From NCBI GenBank assembly GCA_021741465.1, contig JAIOXV010000010.1, positions 1 to 38,253 on the forward strand: a DNA stretch of 38,253 nucleotides, in the 5' to 3' direction. Below, in pieces: positions 31,662 through 38,253 of the stretch. A program made the position numbers and the translations under genes. The stretch comes from Paracoccaceae bacterium (lineage in GTDB: Bacteria; Pseudomonadota; Alphaproteobacteria; Rhodobacterales; Rhodobacteraceae). Positions within the stretch are counted from its first letter, which is position 1; every line of letters begins with the position of its first letter. The notes beneath the pieces were generated by a model that saw only the letters and a list, made by a program, of their open reading frames with translations, was not told the origin of the DNA and did not search any database.

Positions 31662-32726
31662 TCATTGGGCAAAGCCCGCAAGATAGGCGATAACCGCGGC
31701 GCGATCTTCGGGTTTTTTCAGACCCGCGAAGGACATCTTGTTCTTCGGGATAAAGCCTTTTGGATCAGCCAGATAGGCGTCAATCGTTGCGGCATCCCAC
31801 ACCGTGCCATTGGCCCCCGCCTCGGCCATGGCGGAGGAGTATTTGAAGCCTTCTGCCGCACCTGCTACGCGCCCCAGAACGCCATTCAGCACCGGGCCAG
31901 AGGCGTTCTTGGCCCCCTCGCCCACCTTGTGGCAGGCGGCGCATTTCTTGAACACCTTTTCGCCGGCTGCGGCCAAGGCCGGGTCAACCCCTGCCGGTTC
32001 TTCCACTGCAGGCTCGGCCGTTGCAGGCTCGGCCACCGCAGTTTCAGTCGCGGCGGGTTCTGCGGCGGGTTCTGCCACGACGGCGGTGTCGTCCTGCACG
32101 TCCGGCGTCACGTCCAAGACGCTGGCATGTGCGGTGATCTCGACGGTTTGCTTGCAGTTTTCCATGCAAGGCTCACGGGTGAAGATCGGCAGTTCGGTGG
32201 TTTCGCGGTCATCCACGATGAAGCCACCCGCATTGGGCAGCACCACTTCGGCAAAGTTTTCCTTGGACAGGACGAAATCTTCGTCCACCAGATCGTTGTT
32301 ATAAAGGACATAGGCAACGATCGCGTAAACCTCATCCGGCGAAAGCGACTGGGCATTGCCAAAGGGCATGGAGCGCTGAACATAGTCAAAGGTCGTCGAC
32401 AGATGCGGCCAATAGCTGCCCACGGTTTTCAACGGGTCATCATCGGCCAGCGTGTCCTTCCCGCCTGCCAGTTTCGGCCAATTGCCGACGCCTTCACCAA
32501 ACTCACCATGGCAAGAGGCACAATTGGCCGAAAACAGGTCTTCACCGGTCAGCACATCGCCGGAACCTTCCGGCAGGCCAGTGCCATCGGGCGAGACATC
32601 TCGGTTCCAGGCGGCAATTTCTTCGGGCAGGGCCGGGCGACCAAGGCCGATCTTTTCGGCCCAAACCGGCGCAGCCATGGCCGAAATCAGGGCGGTGCCG
32701 ATCACCAGATTACGAAACTTCGACAT
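31662..32726 (-). CDS. soxD: SoxD, di-haem cytochrome c subunit of sulfur dehydrogenase
   Basis: Electron-accepting subunit of the SoxCD complex, which oxidises the sulfane sulfur on SoxY. The 354-aa periplasmic protein has a Sec signal peptide (1-23), a first cytochrome c domain with CASCH at 69-73, and a second with CAACH at 262-266. Between them is a low-complexity Ala/Glu/Pro linker (about 213-247). A CMENC pair (187, 191) may form a disulfide. The start overlaps the soxC end by 17 bp, so the two are translated together. Confidence 0.93.
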   Translation of the reverse strand: MSKFRNLVIGTALISAMAAPVWAEKIGLGRPALPEEIAAWNRDVSPDGTGLPEGSGDVLTGEDLFSANCASCHGEFGEGVGNWPKLAGGKDTLADDDPLKTVGSYWPHLSTTFDYVQRSMPFGNAQSLSPDEVYAIVAYVLYNNDLVDEDFVLSKENFAEVVLPNAGGFIVDDRETTELPIFTREPCMENCKQTVEITAHASVLDVTPDVQDDTAVVAEPAAEPAATETAVAEPATAEPAVEEPAGVDPALAAAGEKVFKKCAACHKVGEGAKNASGPVLNGVLGRVAGAAEGFKYSSAMAEAGANGTVWDAATIDAYLADPKGFIPKNKMSFAGLKKPEDRAAVIAYLAGFAQ

Positions 32727-33984
32727 TCTCGGCCTCCCCGGTCGACTTGACCCACCATGTCTGGATGCAGTTGTTGTGATAGACCGAGTTTACCCCGCGT
32801 ACCTGGCGCAGCTCGGTCTTGGTGGGCTGCACATAGCCCGTGCTGTCAACGGCGCGCGATTGGATCAGCATCTCTGACCCGTCCCAGAGGTGGTCAAGAT
32901 AGAATCGGTGCAACGCCTTGTCGTGGCTGTGCGGCGCAAGGCGGGCGGTTTTCCATGTCTTGCCACCATCCACAGTGACATCGACACGGCTGATGGTGCC
33001 CCGCCCGGACCAAGCAAGCCCTGTGATAACCAAGGGCCCCGGGCCATGGGTGATCGGGGCTTGCGGGCTGGGCGCGGTGATGACCGATTTCGCGTCCATC
33101 ACCCAGGTCCATTTGCGGCTGGTGCCGTTTTCCAAAGTATCGGTGTATTTCGAGGTTTCTTCGCGGCTTTCAACTGCGTTTTCAGTGACTTCAACACGGC
33201 GCAGCCACTTGACCCACATATTGCCTTCCCAGCCGGGAACGCAAAGACGGACCGGATAGCCATGTTCCTTGCGCAAGGCCTCGCCATTGGCCTTGAAGGC
33301 CACAAGACAATCGTCCAGCGCCTTTTCCAGGGGGATCGACCGTCCGTTCGACGATGCATCGGCCCCTTCAACGAAGATCCATTTGCCTTCGGGTTTGACG
33401 CCGGCCTCTTCCAACAGCAGGCGCAGGGGGATGCCGGTGTATTCCATGTTATGGATCATGCCATGGGTGAATTGGCTGCCATTCAATTGGCTGCCGGCCC
33501 ATTCCATGCCGGTATTGGCGGCGCATTCCAGAAAATAGACATGGCTTTCGCGCGGGAACCGCTCCAGATCGGCATAGGTAAAGACCAAAGGCGTATCGAC
33601 CAAGCCGTTGATCATCAGCCGATAATCGTCTTTCGACAGCTCGATCGCGCCGGAATGGTGACGCTCGAACGCGCAGCCTTGCGGGGTGATCGTGCCATCA
33701 AGCGCGTGAATGGGCGTGAAGTTGATTGACGAAATCACATCCGCGGTCAGCCACGACACGTTGCGCCGCACGACATCGGATTCGAATTTGATCGGCAGGC
33801 CATAAGGTGTGGCATCCACGCCATCGCCAAACCCCTGCGCCCAAGGCTGGATTTCGGTGATGAGCGGGTCCGCCCCTTCGGCACGCACGGAGGTCGCGGC
33901 GGCCACAAGGCCTGCACTGGCCGCCGCCGTACCGCGCAGGAAGGCGCGGCGCGAGGTGCCCTTGGTTTCGGGTTCGTCGGTCAT
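32710..33984 (-). CDS. soxC: SoxC, molybdenum subunit of sulfur dehydrogenase
   Basis: Sulfite-oxidase-family molybdoenzyme that, with SoxD, removes electrons from the SoxY-bound sulfane. The 424-aa protein has a twin-arginine signal (SRRAFLRG, about 11-18). The Moco domain contains the family Cys in HVYFLECAANTGMEW, and the dimerisation domain lies towards the C-terminus. It belongs to the SoxC group of the family, without its own haem. Presence of soxCD means full thiosulfate oxidation to sulfate without stored sulfur globules is expected. It starts 20 bp after soxB. Confidence 0.95.
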   Translation of the reverse strand: MTDEPETKGTSRRAFLRGTAAASAGLVAAATSVRAEGADPLITEIQPWAQGFGDGVDATPYGLPIKFESDVVRRNVSWLTADVISSINFTPIHALDGTITPQGCAFERHHSGAIELSKDDYRLMINGLVDTPLVFTYADLERFPRESHVYFLECAANTGMEWAGSQLNGSQFTHGMIHNMEYTGIPLRLLLEEAGVKPEGKWIFVEGADASSNGRSIPLEKALDDCLVAFKANGEALRKEHGYPVRLCVPGWEGNMWVKWLRRVEVTENAVESREETSKYTDTLENGTSRKWTWVMDAKSVITAPSPQAPITHGPGPLVITGLAWSGRGTISRVDVTVDGGKTWKTARLAPHSHDKALHRFYLDHLWDGSEMLIQSRAVDSTGYVQPTKTELRQVRGVNSVYHNNCIQTWWVKSTGEAENVEVS

Positions 33985-34004
33985 TTTGGCGAACTCTCCT
34001 TCTG

Positions 34005-35699
34005 TTAGATACCGGTCACAGCGACCGACGTATTGGGTTCAAGATTTACGGTGCCAATCTTGCGCAGATGGCTTTCGATGACATCCCAGATCTGAGGGCC
34101 TTCGGTGCCCTCATTGACCGAGCCCCAGCCCGCAACCACATAGGATTTGGCCGGATCAATCGCGTCGCCAGTTTTCAGGTGGGTCATGTTGGTGATGCGT
34201 TCGCCAATCGGTTTGTTCACATCAATGGCAAAGCCCATGCCGCCGATCCGCACCATATCGCCGCCCTGCTGATAATAGGGGTCAGGGTTGAACAGGTTGT
34301 CGGCCACATCTTCAAGAATGGTGTGGATCGTCTCGCCGGTCATTTCGGTGCGGTAAACCTGGCCATAGGTCATCGAACAGACCGAATGGATGTCTTCGCG
34401 GGTGATATCCTGACCGGGCATGATGCTGGCACCCCAGCGCACGCCGGGGCTCATGGCGATTTCTGCATCGCGTTCGGACATGACCGCGTTGCAGATCACG
34501 TCATCCCAGGTGCCTTGGAAGTTGCCGCGACGGTAAAGCAGGCTTTCCGACTTGGCGACCACGGTTTCCAGATCGGCCTTATAGGGCGCTCGCTCGGCCT
34601 CGATCAGGCTGGACATCTCGGCGTCGGGCGTGATGACATCCGAAAAAATCGGGATCAGCTTGTGCTTGAAGCCCATCATCCGGCCATCGCGCACATCCAG
34701 ATCGACGCGCGATACGAATTTGCCGTGGCTGCCGCTTGCAATCAGGATCGTCTCGCCCACCAGAACCGGTTCGGGAATGGCGTCATGGGTGTGCCCGGTC
34801 AGGATCACATCGATGCCCTTGACCCGACCCGCCATCTTCTTGTCGACGTCAAACCCGTTATGTGACAGGCAAACCACCAGTTCGGCCCCCTCGGCGCGGG
34901 CCTGATCGACCACTTCCTGCATCCGATCTTCGCGGATGCCGAATGAATATTCCGGGAACATCCACTTGGGGTTGGCGATGGGCATATAGGGGAAGGCCTG
35001 GCCGATGACGGCAATCTTCACGCCGCCACGTTCAAAGAAAGTATAGGGTTCAAACGCCGGCTCATCCCATTCCAGATCAAAGATATTGGCACCAAGGAAG
35101 GGGAATTTCAGTTGCGTTTCAACGATTTCCTTGACGCGTTCGGTGCCGAAGGTCCATTCCCAATGGCTGGTCATCGCCTCGACACCGAGCGCGTTCATTA
35201 CATTGACCACATCCTGCCCCTTGGTCAGATAGCTGGTCATCGAGCCGTGCCACGTATCGCCACCATCCAAAAGGATTGCGTCAGGGCGCGCGGCACGGAT
35301 GGATTTGACCACCGTCGCCACCCTGTCCATGCCGCCCATCCGGCCATAAGTCTTGCCCAGGGCTTCGAAATCTTCATAGGTCAGCGCATAGGCCTCTGGG
35401 CTGGCCGGGGTCAGGTTGAACATGTCGATGAAGGCCTTGCCCACCACATGCGGCGGCTGGCCCTTGGCTGAACCCACACCGATGTTCCATTCCGGTTCGC
35501 GGAACCAGATCGGCTTCAGATTGGCGTGGATGTCGGTGATATGGATCAGCGTGACATTGCCGAAATCATCAAATTGCAGCAGTTGATCCTGCGTCAGCGC
35601 CTGTTGCGCAGAAAGCTTTGACCAATTGCCAAAACCCGAAATGCCAACAATGGCGGATGCCGCCACCGAGGCCTGTAGAAACTCGCGCCGGGAAATCAT
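34005..35699 (-). CDS. soxB: SoxB, di-manganese thiosulfohydrolase
   Basis: Hydrolyses the terminal sulfone from SoxY-Cys-S-thiosulfonate, releasing sulfate. The 564-aa periplasmic protein has a Tat signal (SRREFLQ). The metallophosphatase domain has HITDIHANLKP, DGGDTWHGS, TSHWEWTFGTE, LSHNGFDVD and GHTHDA; the last four carry Mn ligands. The 5'-nucleotidase-type C-terminal domain follows. ATG 35699 is chosen because AAGGAG is 7 bp upstream and it opens the signal peptide; an upstream in-frame start at 35765 has no ribosome site. It lies after a 147-bp gap with a hairpin behind soxA. Confidence 0.97.
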   Translation of the reverse strand: MISRREFLQASVAASAIVGISGFGNWSKLSAQQALTQDQLLQFDDFGNVTLIHITDIHANLKPIWFREPEWNIGVGSAKGQPPHVVGKAFIDMFNLTPASPEAYALTYEDFEALGKTYGRMGGMDRVATVVKSIRAARPDAILLDGGDTWHGSMTSYLTKGQDVVNVMNALGVEAMTSHWEWTFGTERVKEIVETQLKFPFLGANIFDLEWDEPAFEPYTFFERGGVKIAVIGQAFPYMPIANPKWMFPEYSFGIREDRMQEVVDQARAEGAELVVCLSHNGFDVDKKMAGRVKGIDVILTGHTHDAIPEPVLVGETILIASGSHGKFVSRVDLDVRDGRMMGFKHKLIPIFSDVITPDAEMSSLIEAERAPYKADLETVVAKSESLLYRRGNFQGTWDDVICNAVMSERDAEIAMSPGVRWGASIMPGQDITREDIHSVCSMTYGQVYRTEMTGETIHTILEDVADNLFNPDPYYQQGGDMVRIGGMGFAIDVNKPIGERITNMTHLKTGDAIDPAKSYVVAGWGSVNEGTEGPQIWDVIESHLRKIGTVNLEPNTSVAVTGI

Positions 35700-35812
35700 G
35701 CCCGCTCTCCTTGCCTTCGGGCCATACGAAACCAGCCGCGCGAACGCGGCGGCACGACTGCCCATGTATCGAAAAAATTGCCAAACGAATGAAAAGATAT
35801 CGAAATCTTTGG

Positions 35813-35842
35813 TTTGGCCCCCGGCACCAACCGGGGGCCAAA
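35813..35842 (-). terminator. Perfect 12-bp hairpin between soxA and soxB
   Basis: TTTGGCCCCCGG and CCGGGGGCCAAA form a perfect stem with 6-nt loop (plus-strand 35813-35824 with 35831-35842), starting 5 nt after the soxA stop codon. A second weak hairpin follows towards soxB (AAAGAT/ATCTTT, about 35793-35810). No T-run, so it looks like an mRNA-stability or partial-termination element that would lower soxBCD relative to soxXYZA. Confidence 0.7.
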
Positions 35843-35846
35843 AGGG

Positions 35847-36725
35847 TTAGTGGCGCACCGAAACACCTTCGACCGACAGGCCATTGCCGCGGCTGGCAAC
35901 ATAAAGCTCCAGCGCTTTGAACTCATCCGAGTTCGGCTTGAAGGTTTCTGCACGGGTGTCTCGGACGCAACCGACAAAGCGTTGCTGGGCAGACAGGATG
36001 CCGGCGTCTTTCAGACGATAGGTCGGAAAGCCGTTGATCTGGCCCTGGCTCAGGTGGTCGGCGCGAATGAACAGGCCCTGATTGTCCTCATGGCACGAGG
36101 CGCAAGACATCTCCAACTGCCCATAGCGGGTGTAGTAGATTTCCTTGCCTTGCGCATAGAAGGGGGCTGCCGCGCCATCGGTGGCAACATTCACCGGCAT
36201 CCCGCGCGATTGCATCGAGATCAGCGCCAGCATGTCCTTCATCTTGTCGCTGGTCATGCCCCAGGCTTCCAGACCCATACGCTCGGTCACGCAACCGTTG
36301 ACATAGTTTTCAACGGTCATGAGCTTGCCGGTTTTTTCGTCAACCCGCGGGGTGACCGCGCGCAGTCCGGCCATGGATTCCGGGCCTTCATGGCATCCGG
36401 CGCAGCTTTCGCCGTTCACGCCTTGGGCCTTGTTCCAGCTGTCGATGCCCATGTCGACAAAGACCATCCCGGGATTGTCGAAATCGTCACGCTCCATGTC
36501 GCGGGTGTCATCCTCGCGGTAGTGCCAGCCCGAATAGAGGGTGGTCAACGCACCTTCCAGATGGGCCGCGGCCGGGGCGGTGGTGACAAGTTCAAGCGGA
36601 CCATTGTCGGTTTCGATGACCAGTTTGTCATCGACCGGATCGGCAAAGGCGGCGCCCGCAAGGGCGATACCGAAGGTCATACCAAGAAATGTCTGGGCGA
36701 CCGATTTTGTGGCTGTGCGGTGCAT
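35847..36725 (-). CDS. soxA: SoxA, di-haem cytochrome c
   Basis: With SoxX, forms the enzyme that attaches thiosulfate to the Cys of SoxY. The 292-aa product has a signal peptide (1-28), haem sites CAGCH (108-112) and CASCH (208-212), and Cys253 in FVGCVRDTRAET, the active-site haem ligand that carries a persulfide. Cys145 in NGCVTERM is also typical. The spacing of two haem sites plus C253 is the di-haem SoxA type. It lies 26 bp after soxZ. Confidence 0.96.
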   Translation of the reverse strand: MHRTATKSVAQTFLGMTFGIALAGAAFADPVDDKLVIETDNGPLELVTTAPAAAHLEGALTTLYSGWHYREDDTRDMERDDFDNPGMVFVDMGIDSWNKAQGVNGESCAGCHEGPESMAGLRAVTPRVDEKTGKLMTVENYVNGCVTERMGLEAWGMTSDKMKDMLALISMQSRGMPVNVATDGAAAPFYAQGKEIYYTRYGQLEMSCASCHEDNQGLFIRADHLSQGQINGFPTYRLKDAGILSAQQRFVGCVRDTRAETFKPNSDEFKALELYVASRGNGLSVEGVSVRH

Positions 36726-36751
36726 GGCTTTCCTCCCTATGGCCCGTCCGC

Positions 36752-37081
36752 TCAGGCGACTTCGATGGTCTTCGCGTCTTCATAGACGGAGCCATCATCA
36801 TCATACCAAGTGAACTTGAATTCGCCGGCCGCGTCGACCTTAGCGTCAAACTCGAAATAAGGGTTGGTGGACACGGCCGGTTCAATCGTCACGTCGATCA
36901 CGTTCACGCCGTTCAGATCGCAGGTGAAGCGATTGATAATCGAACGCGGGATCAGATTGCCGTCCTTGTCCTTGCGCTGACCCGATTCCATCTTGTGCGA
37001 AATCAGGGCCTTGATCGTGACCACCTCCCCAGCCGCTGCCGACTTGGGAACTTTCACGCGGGGTTTTGCATCATCTGCCAT
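36752..37081 (-). CDS. soxZ: SoxZ, sulfur-carrier partner
   Basis: A 109-aa immunoglobulin-like protein that pairs with SoxY as the thiosulfate carrier SoxYZ. It has no signal peptide, as expected, because it rides out with SoxY through the Tat system. Family segments: PRVKVPKSAAAGEVVTIKAL, NRFTCDLNG and FKFTWYDDDGSVYED. The gene follows soxY with a 23-bp gap that carries the ribosome site GAGGAGAG. Confidence 0.96.
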   Translation of the reverse strand: MADDAKPRVKVPKSAAAGEVVTIKALISHKMESGQRKDKDGNLIPRSIINRFTCDLNGVNVIDVTIEPAVSTNPYFEFDAKVDAAGEFKFTWYDDDGSVYEDAKTIEVA

Positions 37082-37104
37082 TTCTCTCTCCTCAATCCCT
37101 GATT

Positions 37105-37524
37105 TCAGCCGCCGCAGCCACCGATGGTGACCTTCACGGTCGCCGAGGCCTGCTTGATCGACCCGTCAGCCATCTTGGCCAAGGCCACAACATCCTGGGT
37201 CTTGGCCAGGCGGATCCGGGTTGCGGCCATCTGGCTGCCCGCGGCAGCGCCAAAGGTAAATGTCGCAACCGACGGCTCGGGGTTGCCCGCAGCCAGCAGC
37301 ATGATCGCAACCGCGCCAGGGGCTTCGACAGCGATCGGAACGGTGTTGCCGTTTTCGGCAATTTCAGGCGCCGTCAAAGTAATGCCGTCCATTGCCGGCG
37401 CAGCGCCCGCAGTGAAGGCGGCGGTCAGTTCTTCTACCGTGGCAGCAAAGGCAGGGTTCGACAGCGTTGCCGCCGCCATGCCGCCAAGGCCGAACCACAG
37501 GGCTTCTCGTCTGGAAAGTTTCAT
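37105..37524 (-). CDS. soxY: SoxY, sulfur-carrier protein
   Basis: Carries sulfur intermediates on the Cys of its flexible C-terminus GGCGG (Cys137 of 139 aa). The N-terminus has a twin-arginine signal (SRREALWFG, then an Ala-rich stretch to about residue 28), so SoxYZ is exported as a folded pair. The central beta-rich SoxY domain includes VAIMLLAAGNPEPSVATF. It lies 27 bp after soxX. Confidence 0.97.
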   Translation of the reverse strand: MKLSRREALWFGLGGMAAATLSNPAFAATVEELTAAFTAGAAPAMDGITLTAPEIAENGNTVPIAVEAPGAVAIMLLAAGNPEPSVATFTFGAAAGSQMAATRIRLAKTQDVVALAKMADGSIKQASATVKVTIGGCGG

Positions 37525-37551
37525 CTCTGTCTCCTTATGGTTCCTGGCGCG

Positions 37552-38022
37552 TCACTTAAGGGTGAGCAGATAGGCCAGCACGTCTTCGATTTCCTGCGCC
37601 GTCAAAATCGGCGGCAGATCGCCCTCGGGGGCTTTGCCGGTATAGGCATTGCCCGGGCGGATGAAGCCTTCGGTCTTGTAGAAGGCGGGCATGAAACTTC
37701 CGTCGAAGGTCATCTTGGCATTGGCGATGATCCCGCGAAGCTGCGCCTCGTCGTACCGGCTGGCCACACCATCCAAGGGCGGGGCGATATTGCCGGGGAA
37801 CTGAACGTTCGGCATCGCCTCGATAAGGTGGCACGCAACGCAGTTGCCTTTGGCATTGGTTGTCATGATCTTGGCCCCACTCTCGGGGTCGCCAGCTACA
37901 CCGGACAACGAGGTTGCGACTGCCCCTTCGGCAAAAGCAACGTCTTTCGGAGCAGTTTCGCTGGCTGCGGGCAGTGCAGCAAGGGCTGCGATAGCCCCGG
38001 CCAACAAAGCGTGGCGCGTCAT
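37552..38022 (-). CDS. soxX: SoxX, mono-haem cytochrome c
   Basis: Small electron-transfer partner of SoxA. The 156-aa product has a signal peptide (1-21), a haem site CVACH (61-65) and a Met ligand in the GSFMPAFYKTEGF segment. It ends in the usual EIEDVLAYLLTL helix. The start at 38022 is chosen because AGGGAGGA is 6 bp upstream and it opens the signal peptide; an upstream start at 38082 has neither. It is the first gene of the soxXYZABCD unit, with an AT-rich promoter region before it. Confidence 0.96.
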   Translation of the reverse strand: MTRHALLAGAIAALAALPAASETAPKDVAFAEGAVATSLSGVAGDPESGAKIMTTNAKGNCVACHLIEAMPNVQFPGNIAPPLDGVASRYDEAQLRGIIANAKMTFDGSFMPAFYKTEGFIRPGNAYTGKAPEGDLPPILTAQEIEDVLAYLLTLK

Positions 38023-38140
38023 GGTGATCCTCCCTGATCTCTCGTGGCATTCAGAATAAGCGCGGTATGCCCGCGTACGCAATAAAAATATATGTATTTA
38101 TGAATATTCCTATGTTTCTTTATTTTTCAGTGGTTTGACA
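38023..38140 (-). promoter_or_regulatory. Promoter/operator region of the sox operon
   Basis: This 118-bp gap is strikingly AT-rich against its surroundings. It holds an inverted repeat AAATA-TATG-TATTT (38086-38099) and the palindrome GAATATTC (38102-38109). In Paracoccus the ArsR-family repressor SoxR binds the soxW-soxX gap, and AT-rich inverted repeats are usual for ArsR-type sites. So this is the most likely SoxR site. No regulator gene is in the window. Confidence 0.6.
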
Positions 38141-38253
38141 CTAGTCTTGGGGGGCTAACCGCGCCGCGAGATACTTCTGAAAGTGTTCGCCGCTTTCATA
38201 ACCCTTGTCCTTAACCCAGGTTAGAAGCGCCTCGGTTGTGCCGATACCAAAGG
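38141..38253 (-). CDS. C-terminal end of an upstream gene, possibly soxW
   Basis: The minus strand is open from the right window edge to TAG at 38141-38143, encoding a 36-residue tail that includes TTEALLTWVKDKGYESGEHF and ends LAPQD. This is too short to recognise with certainty. In Paracoccus and relatives the gene directly before soxX, on the same strand, is soxW (a periplasmic thioredoxin), so position suggests it. The tail fits the end of a small helical or thioredoxin-like protein, but no motif proves this. Confidence 0.45.
   Translation of the reverse strand, partial: FGIGTTEALLTWVKDKGYESGEHFQKYLAARLAPQD

Noticed and set aside
31408-31665. 85-codon open frame in the soxD-soxG gap
   Set aside because: No ribosome site, no hydrophobic or family features, and it overlaps the hairpin after soxD. 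Not called as a gene.
38135-38140. TTGACA on the plus strand as a -35 box
   Set aside because: It would drive transcription antisense into the right-edge gene, with no -10 box at proper spacing and no plus-strand gene.

Overview
The window looks like chromosomal DNA of a GC-rich alphaproteobacterium of the Rhodobacteraceae type. The evidence is a complete periplasmic thiosulfate-oxidising (sox) cluster, a polyhydroxybutyrate locus in the phaR / phaP / phaC-phaZ arrangement with CTGC-N3-GCAG operators, an alphaproteobacterial pyruvate carboxylase and an H-NOX/diguanylate cyclase pair. Genes are densely packed: no gene-free stretch exceeds 300 bases.

Layout. 1-812 holds the 3' end of recJ. Two identical tRNA-Glu(TTC) genes (869-943 and 4342-4416, inside a 94-bp identical repeat) flank a 3.4-kb block with an MltB-like lytic transglycosylase and an RTX calcium-binding exoprotein. 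On the minus strand follow a diguanylate cyclase whose last codons overlap the second tRNA, an H-NOX-fold sensor overlapping it by 4 bp, and a UvrD-type helicase. On the plus strand come a small membrane protein and pyruvate carboxylase, with a TTTGCA-type palindrome in front of the latter. From 12.9 to 18.9 kb lie phnA-like, LysR, phaR, phaP and phaC (minus) and divergent phaZ (plus). Two PhaR-type operators lie before phaP and one between phaC and phaZ. Next come three adjacent alpha/beta hydrolase genes (one lacking the nucleophile Ser), a Tag-like glycosylase and thrS.

24.4-27.0 kb is a complete bufferin-type operon (bufA1-bufB-bufC-bufD): a Cys-containing secreted peptide precursor, a DUF692/MNIO maturase, a partner protein and a DoxX membrane protein. 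Such operons make modified copper-binding peptides. bufD has a polar tail that overlaps a convergent membrane-protein gene by 114 bp. A cold-shock protein, an ArsC/Spx-like protein, a DUF2177 membrane protein and a YeeE/YedE sulfur transporter follow.

29.5-38.0 kb, minus strand, is the sulfur-oxidation cluster in the order soxX-Y-Z-A-B-C-D, then two metallo-beta-lactamase-fold proteins (soxG/soxH-like). soxE and soxF are absent between soxD and these genes. Together the sox products oxidise thiosulfate carried on SoxY: SoxXA loads it, SoxB hydrolyses the sulfone, and SoxCD dehydrogenates the remaining sulfane. The YeeE/YedE protein next door may move sulfur compounds. Perfect hairpins lie just after the soxA and soxD stop codons. 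A fragment at the right edge probably belongs to the next upstream sox-region gene.

The most notable points are the bufferin operon, an H-NOX protein that seems to lack its haem-ligand His, an eroded metal site in the SoxH-like protein, the tRNA-flanked RTX block, and the PhaR operator set.
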